Source: Gammaproteobacteria bacterium
GTDB taxonomy: Bacteria > Pseudomonadota > Gammaproteobacteria > PIVX01
Length of the DNA: 53,018 nt
Reading direction: 5' to 3'
Assembly (NCBI GenBank): GCA_003353785.1
Contig: PIVX01000011.1
Coordinates: 1 to 53,018 of the forward strand
Shown: positions 26,472-35,542 of the stretch, one piece after another
Layout: every line of letters begins with the position of its first letter
Position numbering within the stretch: the first letter of the stretch is position 1
The notes under the pieces: model-generated
Told to the model about the DNA's origin: nothing
The model's database searches: none
The model's input: only the letters and a program-made list of their open reading frames with translations
Program-made: the position numbers and the translations under genes

Positions 26472-27170
26472 ATGATCACTGATGATAAACAAGCTTTAGA
26501 AATTCTAGTAGATGTTACTGCTCTTAGTAAACGATTATGTGAATGGCCAATTATTACCAATTTAGCTTATGCCACCCATGAAAATTTTGTTGGCAAGATT
26601 ATTGATGGTTATAATAAAGAAGCTTTTGATATCTGTCTGATGACAAAACTGCCAGCATTAGCTTTATGTGAAATTCAAAATTACTTGCTTAAAAAAAACC
26701 TAAGCTTATATATCTATGATAGTTATCGACCATTGCGTTCAGTGAAATATTTCGCAAAATGGTTTGTTTCTCCTGTAATAGATAATTTCGAATTAGAACG
26801 CAAAAAAATACATTATCCCAACATCCATAAAAATGAGTTAGCAAAATTAGGATATGTATTAGGAGATACCTCCAGACACAATTTTGGCTATGCAGTTGAT
26901 TTAGGATTAATAAGCACTCATACCAATAAATTATTACCGATGGGAGCATGTTTTGATTATTTTGACCAGCTCTCCCATACGAATGTAACTACTGTTCAGA
27001 TCGGCGAAGAAGCTTATAACCACAGAGAATTTTTATCCTCAGCCATGCAAAAATATGGTTTTATCCCTTACGAAAAAGAATTCTGGCATTTTGATTTTCA
27101 TCAAAAAGAAGTTGAATATCCTATCGATTTAGAGATCACTAAAAAACTTAAAAACATCAATGCTTATTAA
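26472..27170 (+). CDS. D-alanyl-D-alanine dipeptidase (M15D, VanX/DdpX-like)
   Basis: A 232-residue zinc dipeptidase without a signal peptide. The substrate-binding Arg is in YDSYRPLRS, the zinc motif is SRHNFGYAVD (His and Asp ligands in S-x-H-x2-G-x-A-x-D), and the late EFWHF supplies the catalytic Glu and third zinc ligand His. These motifs and the length match VanX/DdpX, which cleave D-Ala-D-Ala. There is no vanA/vanH-like gene nearby, so a role in peptidoglycan turnover or use of D-Ala as a nutrient is more likely than glycopeptide resistance. It lies 40 bases after the ABC ATPase on the same strand. In E. coli ddpX is beside a dipeptide transporter, so a link to the importer is possible but unproven. 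Confidence 0.88.
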   Translation: MITDDKQALEILVDVTALSKRLCEWPIITNLAYATHENFVGKIIDGYNKEAFDICLMTKLPALALCEIQNYLLKKNLSLYIYDSYRPLRSVKYFAKWFVSPVIDNFELERKKIHYPNIHKNELAKLGYVLGDTSRHNFGYAVDLGLISTHTNKLLPMGACFDYFDQLSHTNVTTVQIGEEAYNHREFLSSAMQKYGFIPYEKEFWHFDFHQKEVEYPIDLEITKKLKNINAY

Positions 27171-27274
27171 CAAATTTTATCTGTTTTAGTATGTTCAATA
27201 ATTTTTTTAACCAAAAGAATCTATCTACCTAGCTTAGAAGAACATCTATATACATTTTGACCATTTAATCTATA

Positions 27275-28132
27275 TTACACTAGATCATTATTTTTTATAT
27301 TTGATATTCTTTTTTTCCATGATTGATTTAGACTGTCATCATTGATTAGCTTAGGTCTTACTATTTGTAGAGTTTCATTCGATGATTTTTGAGGAATATC
27401 TGTCGAATTGTTAGAGCTATTAGTAACTGTTGGACTATTTGATGACTCTGTTGTTACCAAAGAAAAAGTTATTGATAAGTTATTTTTAGTAGAATCATTA
27501 TGGTTAACGACTTGGGACATAGCATATTCTGCAGAATTAATATTAGTCATACTAAGATTTTCTATTGTTTCTCTGCATGTTATATTATTTTCTTGCATCT
27601 CCAGCACTCCCTGACTGTCATTTGCACACACGATTCTTTCACCCACGATAGCAGCTATTTTGATATTTGTGTCACCCTTCTTTTTAGTTTTTTTAGTTTT
27701 GCCAACAGCAAGAGTAATATAGCTTACCAAAAAACTAGCTTCCGTATTTGCATTTTTTGAAAAACAATTAAAACAGGAAAAACACTTAAACCAGCAACAG
27801 TTACAACAGTTACAACATGGCTTTTTATCGAAAGCAATGTTTTCTGGCATAGCTAAGATTTTTATAGTGCTATTATCCTCTACATCTAAATTTACAACAT
27901 CTCCTCCATTGAGATGAAAAAAATTTGGGTGCATTGTTAAGAATTTCATATAAAAATCTTTTTTGTTGTCAAATTCAATGTCCTTAATTTCGTTCTCATT
28001 GGCAAATTTAAATAAAGTTACAGGACGACCACTTAAATTACCTATAGACATGCTTGAAGCATAAACAAAATTGCTGCTGTTAAAAAAACATAAAAATATA
28101 AGGACAAGTTTTTTTAAAATATCTCTACTCAT
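27275..28132 (-). CDS. Exported Cys-rich protein of an unrecognised paralogous family (copy 2)
   Basis: A 285-residue protein with no recognised domain. A signal peptide covers about residues 1-25 (ending FVYA). A dense cysteine cluster, CCNCCNCCWFKCFSCFNC, is near residues 106-123. The C-terminal third is Ser/Asn/Thr-rich, and WKKRIS stands ten residues before the end. It is a diverged paralogue of the protein at 7246-8016: both have F-Y-x(3)-L before the cluster, a following EASF/ETSF-type segment, and the terminal WKKRIS. The cluster is even richer in Cys here (10 in 18 residues). Possible roles are metal binding, membrane association or lipid modification; none is shown by sequence alone. 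Confidence 0.75.
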   Translation of the reverse strand: MSRDILKKLVLIFLCFFNSSNFVYASSMSIGNLSGRPVTLFKFANENEIKDIEFDNKKDFYMKFLTMHPNFFHLNGGDVVNLDVEDNSTIKILAMPENIAFDKKPCCNCCNCCWFKCFSCFNCFSKNANTEASFLVSYITLAVGKTKKTKKKGDTNIKIAAIVGERIVCANDSQGVLEMQENNITCRETIENLSMTNINSAEYAMSQVVNHNDSTKNNLSITFSLVTTESSNSPTVTNSSNNSTDIPQKSSNETLQIVRPKLINDDSLNQSWKKRISNIKNNDLV

Positions 28133-28607
28133 ATCAAATTCCTTTTCAATAAGATAATAAAATTATTAATTACTAAAAATTTTATCCATATAAACTATTT
28201 ATAGTAAATTATCAGAAATAGTCAATCCTAACTCATAACCAGGGAGCTAAAATATTGCAATATTACAGAAAAATAATTCATTATCTTACAGTGATTTATT
28301 AATTACTAAACACTATATCTACATACACATTTGTATTAAAAAATATATTTTAAATAGTATCTGCTTGAATTATAAAATCTAGAATGAAATCATTCTATCT
28401 ATAGGCAAATAGTGATTTCTTGACAAATTACTGCTGAAATTTTGGATTTCAACAGGCTCAAGAAATAATTTTTTTGGCATGAAATTTCCAAGAATAAACT
28501 ATTATCTATACAGTATTCGCACTAGAGCTTGATAGAGCCTAACTTAATAGCAATGGAAACAGAGTACTGTGATCTACGAAGCCTTCCATGGCTATAGCAT
28601 AAAAATA

Positions 28608-28794
28608 TTACATAACAGAGTAACCAGTAATATTAGCAACACTGTTTAGAATATGATTGTCACCAAAGCAATCGTCCTGTTTTAGCCCAAAACCAAAATT
28701 TATCCAATTAAATTCTTCATTATTTAACCTTGCATGGTGTTTTTTATATATTAAAGCGCGGTATATACATAACCTATGTATATACCAATTTTTT
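28608..28794 (-). pseudogene. Unidentified gene remnant (C-terminal fragment)
   Basis: Reading the minus strand from 28794 to a TAA at 28608 gives about 61 codons without a stop and without a start Met at its head. The composition is protein-like: FNWINFGFGLKQDDCFGDNH followed by ILNSVANITGYSVM. I cannot name the family. It lies inside the 858-base gap between the second Cys-rich gene and the small ORF at 28991; the rest of that gap (28133-28607) shows only scattered short frames. Confidence 0.35.
28760..28786. repeat. Perfect 11-bp palindromic hairpin followed by a T-run
   Basis: GGTATATACAT (28760-28770) and ATGTATATACC (28776-28786) are separated by five bases and followed on the plus strand by seven T at 28789-28795. 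This has the form of a rho-independent terminator for plus-strand transcription, but no plus-strand gene lies upstream. It may be a terminator of a small RNA or simply a palindromic element within the gene remnant. Confidence 0.45.
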
Positions 28795-28990
28795 TATGTA
28801 AATATAGCAAGCAAGGGATAAAAAAGTCACAGATGTGTTATTCAAGTAATAGACAGATAGTATAAAGCATTAATATTCAAGAAAGATGACGTTATTAAAC
28901 ATTTCATGGATGAATATAACTAAAAGATAATCGTATTATAAGATTAAAATAAAAAAATGGAATGAAGTTGAAGTTTGGGAAGGCACTTTT

Positions 28991-29203
28991 ATGTCTTTGT
29001 ATACAATAAATATGAGTGAAGAAAAATCAGATTTTTATGGGAAAATTTCAGACACAATAGCTTCAAAGCATGGATGTTTTAGAAGCACTGCAACAAAATG
29101 TTTTCTTCCATTTAATAATTTGTCAGGATTTTTCTGTTACGCGATGAATTTACTATGCTGGTGTTGTAAGTATTTCAGTTTGCAAACAACTAAGTGGCTA
29201 TAA
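28991..29203 (+). CDS. Small Cys-rich hypothetical protein
   Basis: A 70-residue frame with a purine-rich GGGAAGG about 10 bases before the ATG. It contains seven cysteines, five of them in the C-terminal stretch FFCYAMNLLCWCCKYF, which could span or sit in a membrane. I recognise no family. The resemblance in style to the Cys-clusters of the two larger exported proteins is noted, but there is no alignable motif. It could be a fragment. Confidence 0.35.
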   Translation: MSLYTINMSEEKSDFYGKISDTIASKHGCFRSTATKCFLPFNNLSGFFCYAMNLLCWCCKYFSLQTTKWL

Positions 29204-29359
29204 TACGGATTGTACAAATACTTCTAAATCACTTATAGCCGCCTTGCTCCATAGTATCTTCTTGCATCCCTAAAGATTAATCATCAGTAGATACTCTTGC
29301 ATAACCTATTTTGATATATAGCATATTCTTTTCATACTGGGAAATAGTACATTCTTGTA

Positions 29360-30805
29360 TTATGTGATTTCTAAGTATGAATTTATTAGTTCCTTATTTA
29401 CTATTTCATAACTATTTTTAATATTAATTTCTCGGAGAAAATTGTCATCATGAGATATTGCTAAAATTGCTCCTGGATAATTTTTTAATACCTGTATAAC
29501 ATGATTAGTAGTTTCAATATCAAGATTATTAGTTATTTCATCTAGAATAAGCATTGATGGTGTTTTTGCTGCTATTAAAGCTAATGATAATCGTGCTTTC
29601 TCCCCTCCAGAAAGATTAGTTACTTTCATATTAACTTCTTCATTATTTCGAAACAAAAATGAATTTAAATGATTTCTGCTCTGATCACAAGACCATTCTG
29701 GCATAAGTTTTGATATTGAATCAAATACTGTTTGTTCAAAAATAAGAGAGTTATAATGTTGATCTAAGTAACCAATGCATTCTTGTTTAGGCATATGCCA
29801 ATTACCACTTTTAATGACATCTGGCATATTTAAGATAGCTTTAATAAAAATAGTCTTGCCGCTTCCATTATCACCTTTGATCGCAATTCTATCTTTTCCG
29901 CTGATGGATAGATTTATTGATTGAATAATAATTTTATTCTCTAAATAGCAAACAGCACCATCATTAATATATACTAATTGATTATCAGTTATTTTTGTAG
30001 ATGCTATCGCAAATGTTGGGGCAATGATCTCTGGCAAATATATGCTATCCAGTTTATCTTTTATTTTATTTTTTTTACTATTGATAGTAGCTTTTTTATC
30101 TCCAGAAGTTTTTTGTGCTCTTGAAAATTTTGCTTTGCTTACTACAGTTGGCCATTTTTTATTGCGGATGCTTTTCTGTCCTTTTCTTTTGCTCTTTGAT
30201 GCACGCTGTTGTTCTTTCATCAAACTTAGATGAATATCTCGCTTTTGTTTATCTAATTCATAAAGCTCTTTTTCAATGAGATTACGTTTCGCGTCATTTG
30301 CTTGAATATAATCATTATAATTACCCTTAAAGATATTAATTTTTTTTTCAGTTATATGCCATAAGACATTGACACATGAAGATAGTAATTCTTGATCATG
30401 TGACACAATAATAAGAGTGCCAAAATATGAATTTAACATTCTCATTAACGACTTACGATTGTGTAGATCTAAATGGTTAGTGGGCTCATCTAGTAATAAA
30501 ACATCAGGACTACTACTTAATTCTCTAGTTATGACTTTATTAAAACGCTCACCTCCACTTAAATTATTAAAATCATCAATAAGCTGTGGAACATAGCCAA
30601 ACTTAAGATCAGCATCAAAAGTAATAGTGCCTGAACTAAGGTTAATTTTTTGTTGGAGTATCTTGATTAATGTTGATTTTCCGCATCCATTGCTACCAAT
30701 AATAGCGATCCGATCATTCAAATTGATCTGAGTAGTAAAATCTTCAAAAATTATATCTTTAGAATAAGTAAAGCAAAGGTCTTTAATTGAAATTTGTTTA
30801 TGCAT
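29360..30805 (-). CDS. ABC-F family ATPase (ribosome-acting, possibly antibiotic resistance type)
   Basis: A 481-residue cytoplasmic protein with two ABC domains in tandem and no membrane segment. Domain 1 has GSNGCGKST, LSGGERFNK and VLLLDEPTNHLDL; domain 2 has GDNGSGKT, LSGGEKARLS and MLILDEITNNLD. Between them, about residues 195-260, is a long, highly basic linker (KSKRKGQKSIRNKKWP), as in ABC-F proteins that reach into the ribosome. ATG 30805 is preferred over an upstream GTG because AAGAGA lies 8 bases ahead and the ABC domain begins at once. ABC-F members either confer resistance to ribosome-targeting antibiotics or tune translation; the long linker and the regulatory-looking leader hint at the former. 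Confidence 0.9.
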   Translation of the reverse strand: MHKQISIKDLCFTYSKDIIFEDFTTQINLNDRIAIIGSNGCGKSTLIKILQQKINLSSGTITFDADLKFGYVPQLIDDFNNLSGGERFNKVITRELSSSPDVLLLDEPTNHLDLHNRKSLMRMLNSYFGTLIIVSHDQELLSSCVNVLWHITEKKINIFKGNYNDYIQANDAKRNLIEKELYELDKQKRDIHLSLMKEQQRASKSKRKGQKSIRNKKWPTVVSKAKFSRAQKTSGDKKATINSKKNKIKDKLDSIYLPEIIAPTFAIASTKITDNQLVYINDGAVCYLENKIIIQSINLSISGKDRIAIKGDNGSGKTIFIKAILNMPDVIKSGNWHMPKQECIGYLDQHYNSLIFEQTVFDSISKLMPEWSCDQSRNHLNSFLFRNNEEVNMKVTNLSGGEKARLSLALIAAKTPSMLILDEITNNLDIETTNHVIQVLKNYPGAILAISHDDNFLREINIKNSYEIVNKELINSYLEIT

Positions 30806-30823
30806 CTTTACATCTCTTAAAAA

Positions 30824-30905
30824 TTTGGGGAATGTGACTAAATTCACAACACCATATCGTCTATACCCAAAAATATTTGGGAAAATTTTAAGAAATATTG
30901 TTCAT
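30824..30905 (-). promoter_or_regulatory. Attenuator-like leader of the ABC-F gene with a 5-codon upstream ORF
   Basis: In the transcript leader there is a tiny frame MNNIS (30905 down to stop at 30888). It is followed by CCCAAA (30881-30876), TTTGGG (30871-30866) and a second copy of CCCCAAA (30830-30824) just before the ribosome binding site. The middle TTTGGG can pair with either flanking copy, so two exclusive structures are possible. Ribosome-mediated attenuation of this sort is known for several ABC-F and macrolide-resistance genes. The pairing is visible; the function is inferred. Confidence 0.4.
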
Positions 30906-30938
30906 GATACGCTAAAACCTCTAGTTACTTTATATTAG

Positions 30939-30967
30939 ATTATATTACTATTTTAGTGTTTTGTCAA
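30939..30967 (-). promoter_or_regulatory. Consensus sigma-70 promoter of the ABC-F gene
   Basis: On the minus strand TTGACA (30962-30967), a 17-base spacer and TATAAT (30939-30944) give a perfect consensus in both boxes. It would produce a leader of about 125 bases before ATG 30805. It is the best promoter match in the window. Confidence 0.75.
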
Positions 30968-31167
30968 TATTTTGAACATCTAACTAGCAGCATCAATGGT
31001 TAAATCAATTTTGTTTTCAATAATTTAACTACTGGTTAAATGTATTTTTACTATACTGAATCCATTAATACAACACCATGTAGATTTTCCTTTAATTGAA
31101 AGTATAGTTGATCTATCAGCTTAATAATTTGAGCAAGTGAATATTGAATACCCAAATTTATAATTAG

Positions 31168-31296
31168 ACTTACATAGATCGTAATATAAATTTAGGTGGT
31201 TATAGTAAATACATAGAAGCTATTCATGCAGGTGTTGATAAAAACTATAAACCAATGCAATTAATTTTTAGAAATATTTTGGAACAAGATATTTAA
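31168..31296 (+). pseudogene. C-terminal remnant of a Fic-domain protein
   Basis: An open stretch of about 42 codons ending at TAA 31296, with no start. It reads YSKYIEAIHAGVDKNYKPM followed by QLIF. The motif 'I-x-A-x2-A-G-x-D-x-N-Y-x-P-M' is typical of the C-terminal end of Fic (cell filamentation) proteins. The catalytic HPFxxGNGR motif is not found upstream, so only the tail is left. Recognition is from memory of the family. Confidence 0.45.
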
Positions 31297-31343
31297 CTAT
31301 TGTGCCTTTTACTCTTTATTTTTTCTATGGTCTTTGCAATCTT

Positions 31344-31482
31344 TTAGATATCTTCTGGACTCACTTTGATACCTTCAACACCAGATGAAGATATAGCAGC
31401 CCTTTCATTTACTTTTTTTCTGCGCTTTGGATCACGTAAATAAGGATTTGTGTTAATTAATGCCTTCTTTTTTATTATATTT
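31344..31482 (-). pseudogene. Remnant of a Fic-associated antitoxin-like small protein
   Basis: On the minus strand an open stretch reads INTNPYLRDPKRRKK and VNERAAISSSGVEGIK, ending at a stop at 31344-31346. SSGVEG fits the (S/T)xxxE(G/N) inhibitory motif of Fic antitoxins. Coding sense continues past the stop for about 17 more codons, and there is no ATG at the head, so the gene is decayed. It faces the Fic remnant tail to tail, which is not the usual operon order and suggests rearrangement. Confidence 0.4.
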
Positions 31483-31508
31483 TATATTCTAGATCTTATC
31501 TTGGCTTT

Positions 31509-33548
31509 TCATTCAGAAACTGAACAGATCCCTGATTGTTTAAGTAAAGGCTCTACTATTGGATCTCTACCTCTAAAAATTTTAAATAATTTTCCTATAT
31601 CCTCAGTACCTCCTTTTTCTAAAATATTTTCCATGAATAATAAACCCACCTCCGCATTCAAGATCCCTTCCTGATCAAACTTGCTAAAAGCATCGCATGA
31701 TAATACTTCCGCCCACTTGTAACTATAATAACCAGCTGCATATCCTCCAGCAAAAATGTGGCTAAAACTATTTTGAAATTTATTATATGGTGGAATTGAA
31801 TACATCGATGTCCTCGATCTTATCTTATCTAAGATATCTTGTACATAATCACTTATCATAGGTTGACTTACCAGGTGTATTTCAAAATCAAACAAAGCAA
31901 ATTCTAATTGTCGTAACATTTTTATTGCTGAATGATAGTTTTTTGTTAACAACAATTTATCAAATACTTGCTTCGGTAATTTATCCCCTGTCTGGTAGTG
32001 TTTACTACATATACTTAAGGAATCATAATTCCAACACCAATTTTCTAGTAATTGGCTAGGCAACTCAACTGCATCCCATGGGACACCATTGACTCCAGAG
32101 ACTCCAAGTACTGTAGATTTTGTTAAAATATGATGTAGACAATGGCCAAACTCATGAAATAAAGTAATGACTTCATCATGAGTTAATAACGAACCTATTT
32201 CATTAATTGGAGGAGTGAAGTTACATGTTAAGTAAGCTATGGGACTTGTTAAAGTATCATTGGATATTTGAAACCTTGTTCTACACTCATCCATCCAAGC
32301 ACCACCTTGCTTGTTTTTACGAGTGTATAAATCAAAATATATATATCCTCTATTTTTCTCAAAATCATTTATAGCAAATACCTTTACATCATCATGCCAA
32401 ATATCTTTTTTGAGCTCTACAATAGTAAGACCAAATAGCTTATTAACAATTTGGAATAATCCTTGTATTACTTGTTGTATTGGAAAATATTCTCGGATCT
32501 GTTCTTGAGAAATATTGAAATATGTTAATTTATATTTTTCTCGATAATATTCAATATCCCACGGGCTAAAATCTTCTATACCATCAGTCTTAGCAAATTC
32601 GACTAATTCTTGAAATTCTTGCTTAGCTTGGTTTTTTGATTTATCTAAGAGTTTATTTAAAAAATGTAAGACGGCTTGTGTCGATGGACACATTTTAGTT
32701 TGAAGGGAATATTCTGCATAATTATTAAATTCTAATAATTTTGCTATCTCCTGACGGTTTATTAAAATTTCTTCAATTATTTTGCTATTATCATATTTAT
32801 TTTCAAAATAACTAAGCGATGAAGCTCTGGTAGAGTAAGCATGATATATTTTCTCACGAAGATTTCTATCTTTAGCAAATCTTATAATTGGAATGTAGCT
32901 AGAATAGTCTAGATTAAATAGATACCCTTTTTTATTATCTTCTTTGGCAAATTGTTGTGCTTCCTGTAATGTTCGTTCAGGAAGCCCAGCAAGCTGTTCC
33001 TTATTGTCAATTAGTATGTTCCATTTTTGGGTAGCATCTAGAACATTTTCTTTAAACTTATTTGAAAGTTCCGATAATTTAATTTGTATTCTTGTGAATT
33101 CGTTTTTTTGTTGTTCTGGTAAATCAACCCCTGCTAACTTAAAGTCACGAATTTCATTCTTTAAATATTGAGTCTTCTCTTGACTAAGGATCTCTTGTTC
33201 CTTATTACCTAATATATATTTAAACGCCTCATATAATTTTTTATTCTGACCTAGCTCAGAATAATATTCAGATATTTCTGGCAAAATATCTTTATAGACA
33301 GCACGCAAATCATCATTAATACAAACAGAATGTAAATGAGATATTGTTGACCAAAGACAATCTAGCTCATACTGCATCTTTTCAAGAGGATTAATTAATT
33401 TATCCCAGGTATCATTATTGTCGTTCAATAATTTATTTATTAATTTTTTATTTTTACCAAGTTTATTTCTAAGCTCTTCAGTACATTTTTTGATATCTAG
33501 TTTAGAAAAAACAGGGAAATTTTCAATTATCTTATTTTTCATTTTCAT
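31509..33548 (-). CDS. prlC: Oligopeptidase A (M3 family zinc metallopeptidase)
   Basis: A 679-residue cytosolic peptidase that degrades short peptides, including cleaved signal peptides. The zinc site is LFHEFGHCLHH near residues 463-473, with the third ligand Glu expected in the following LPSQLLENW near 495-503. The segments GAWMDECR and GGYAAGYYSYKWAEVL are typical of the M3A oligopeptidase A/Dcp branch. The length agrees with PrlC of E. coli (680). Its start overlaps the end of aroE by 17 bases, so it is the last gene of the tolC-like to prlC run; ATG 33542 is an alternative start. Confidence 0.94.
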   Translation of the reverse strand: MKMKNKIIENFPVFSKLDIKKCTEELRNKLGKNKKLINKLLNDNNDTWDKLINPLEKMQYELDCLWSTISHLHSVCINDDLRAVYKDILPEISEYYSELGQNKKLYEAFKYILGNKEQEILSQEKTQYLKNEIRDFKLAGVDLPEQQKNEFTRIQIKLSELSNKFKENVLDATQKWNILIDNKEQLAGLPERTLQEAQQFAKEDNKKGYLFNLDYSSYIPIIRFAKDRNLREKIYHAYSTRASSLSYFENKYDNSKIIEEILINRQEIAKLLEFNNYAEYSLQTKMCPSTQAVLHFLNKLLDKSKNQAKQEFQELVEFAKTDGIEDFSPWDIEYYREKYKLTYFNISQEQIREYFPIQQVIQGLFQIVNKLFGLTIVELKKDIWHDDVKVFAINDFEKNRGYIYFDLYTRKNKQGGAWMDECRTRFQISNDTLTSPIAYLTCNFTPPINEIGSLLTHDEVITLFHEFGHCLHHILTKSTVLGVSGVNGVPWDAVELPSQLLENWCWNYDSLSICSKHYQTGDKLPKQVFDKLLLTKNYHSAIKMLRQLEFALFDFEIHLVSQPMISDYVQDILDKIRSRTSMYSIPPYNKFQNSFSHIFAGGYAAGYYSYKWAEVLSCDAFSKFDQEGILNAEVGLLFMENILEKGGTEDIGKLFKIFRGRDPIVEPLLKQSGICSVSE

Positions 33549-34341
33549 CCTGGATTAACTTATTAAAAACAATATCAGTCTTTGGCTTAACCCCATGCCA
33601 TAAATAGAAGCCTTCCGCTGCCTGCTCAATAAGCATTGATAATCCAGAAGTATAACGCTCTTTTTTTCTATCAAGACACCATTTTAGAAATGCAGAATCA
33701 TTGCTATATTGTAGATCAAAGAAAAAATCGGCAGATATATCTAAAAGCTCAAATACCTCAAAACAATTTTTTAGTATACTTGTGGTATTTATAACAACAT
33801 CAAATTTAATTTTAGGAATTTGTGCGTAGCAACTAACCGTTATATTACTATATTGTTTGGCAAAGAAGGATGCTTTTGCTACCGTTCTATTTGCAACATG
33901 GATCCTCGCTACTTGTTCTTGGATTATATGCAAGAATATCCCTTTTAATGCTCCCCCTGCTCCTAAAATTAGTAAATTCTTATCTTTTAGTGCAATAATA
34001 TTTTTAAGCGATCTAATAAAACCTATACCATCCGTATTATCTCCAAATAACTTATTATCTCTAATATAGATAGTGTTTATTGACTTAGCATATTTGGCTC
34101 TTGGAGACAGATGATCTACATATTTAATTGCTTCTTCTTTCAGTGGTGATGTTAAGTTTATTCCTGTCCCACCTGATAACTTGAATTTATTTAAATGGTT
34201 AACTAAATCTTGTTTAGTCGTTAATAGTTTAGTATATTCAAGATCAAGATCAAATTGTCTTGCGAATAAACTATGTATTCTAGGGGATAAGCTATGTTGA
34301 ATAGGATCTCCCATTACAATGAATTTTTTTATATCATTCAT
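33532..34341 (-). CDS. aroE: Shikimate dehydrogenase
   Basis: A 269-residue NADPH-dependent enzyme of aromatic amino acid biosynthesis, reducing 3-dehydroshikimate. The substrate-binding SLSPRIH is at residues 17-23, the catalytic Lys lies in GINLTSPLKEEA near 59-70 (usual form NVTxPxK), GDNTDGIG follows near 98-105, and the nucleotide loop is LGAGGALKG near 126-134. The ATG overlaps the end of the ABC permease by 8 bases (ATGAATGA), and its own end overlaps prlC. Its place inside an efflux operon looks like read-through packing, not functional linkage. Confidence 0.94.
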   Translation of the reverse strand: MNDIKKFIVMGDPIQHSLSPRIHSLFARQFDLDLEYTKLLTTKQDLVNHLNKFKLSGGTGINLTSPLKEEAIKYVDHLSPRAKYAKSINTIYIRDNKLFGDNTDGIGFIRSLKNIIALKDKNLLILGAGGALKGIFLHIIQEQVARIHVANRTVAKASFFAKQYSNITVSCYAQIPKIKFDVVINTTSILKNCFEVFELLDISADFFFDLQYSNDSAFLKWCLDRKKERYTSGLSMLIEQAAEGFYLWHGVKPKTDIVFNKLIQDENEK

Positions 34342-35527
34342 ATCTTAAAGTTTGAATTGGATCAAGTTTAGATGCGCTATATGCGGGATAAAAACCAAAA
34401 AACACCCCTGTGGCAACAGACACTATGAACCCTAATAATGGCGGTAAAACAAAAAAAGCAAAACCCCAACCTGAAAACAAAGCTATCAGATAACTGGTAA
34501 AAACTCCAAGAACAATTCCCATTAATCCTCCCAAAAATGCTAATGTTATAGATTCAATTAAAAAAAGCATTCTGATATCTTTTCTTTTGGCTCCCACTGC
34601 CATCCTGATCCCAATTTCCCTTTTTCTTTCAACAACAGAAACTAACATAACATTCATTACCCCAATCCCTCCTACAACTAGAGAAATTCCACCAATCATC
34701 CCCAATAGCAAAGTAAATATTTGACTCTGACTTTGCATACTCTGAATTATCTGGCTCGCACTTCTAAAAAATAATTTGTAATTAGATGAAACACCATAAA
34801 CAAATTCTGTAATTTCTTCTTGGACTTCATTTAGATCTGCTTTTTCTTCTAATTGAATTACTAGATCTCTTATTATGGCATATTTACTTATTATTTTTGA
34901 TGATTGGATCGGGATCAACACAGCAGAGTTTATATCTGAATTAAAAAATGAATTCTCTGGCCAAAAATCAGCGATGCCAACTATAGTATAGTAAAAATGT
35001 CCTAATTTTATTTGCTTACCTATTAAGCTTCCTTTATGGATTGCACTAATTTGCTTATACAGTTTATGCCCCAATACACAGAAATATTCATATTTATCTA
35101 GAAATGAAATAAATCTCCCTTGTTTTATTTTTATTTTTATTGTAGTTTTAAGCTCTTCTGTAACACCAATTATATTAGAACCTAATTTTTTTCCATCAAA
35201 CAATATAGGAGAATATGAAGAAGTATAAGGAGATACCATTTTTATTTCTTCAATAATTTTTTTCATTGAACCAACATGAGAGATATCAAACGGCTCTACG
35301 CCAGCATCTTTGTTTCCCCCTCCACTACTATATATATTAACTGACATCAGATCTGAGCCTAAAGATCTAATATGATCTAGAGCTTTCTTTGTGGCTAATT
35401 GACCGCCTGAAACTAATGCAACAACTGAACCAGTACCGACTAATATCCCAAGCACTGCTAGAAACGATCTTAGCTTTGATGAAAGTATATTCATTAAAGC
35501 TTGTTGAAAATGTTGTTTTAAATCCAT
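34334..35527 (-). CDS. MacB-type ABC permease (FtsX/MacB-PCD family)
   Basis: A 397-residue inner-membrane protein with four transmembrane segments: one at about residues 22-42 and three in the C-terminal third. Between them lies a large periplasmic domain (about 45-270). The conserved FtsX-type core is present as GGIGVMNVMLVSVVERKREIGIRMAVGAKR, followed by SITLAFLGGLMGIVLG. In E. coli MacB the ATPase is fused to the permease; here it is a separate upstream gene, as in YknYZ-like systems. With the MacA-like and TolC-like proteins it would form a tripartite machine that moves a substrate from the periplasm across the outer membrane. Confidence 0.9.
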   Translation of the reverse strand: MDLKQHFQQALMNILSSKLRSFLAVLGILVGTGSVVALVSGGQLATKKALDHIRSLGSDLMSVNIYSSGGGNKDAGVEPFDISHVGSMKKIIEEIKMVSPYTSSYSPILFDGKKLGSNIIGVTEELKTTIKIKIKQGRFISFLDKYEYFCVLGHKLYKQISAIHKGSLIGKQIKLGHFYYTIVGIADFWPENSFFNSDINSAVLIPIQSSKIISKYAIIRDLVIQLEEKADLNEVQEEITEFVYGVSSNYKLFFRSASQIIQSMQSQSQIFTLLLGMIGGISLVVGGIGVMNVMLVSVVERKREIGIRMAVGAKRKDIRMLFLIESITLAFLGGLMGIVLGVFTSYLIALFSGWGFAFFVLPPLLGFIVSVATGVFFGFYPAYSASKLDPIQTLRYE

Positions 35528-35542
35528 AAAATAATATCTTGA

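Noticed and set aside
26472..27170. Part of a vancomycin-resistance operon
   Set aside because: Only the VanX-like gene is present; no ligase or dehydrogenase lies nearby, and Gram-negative relatives carry such dipeptidases for other reasons.
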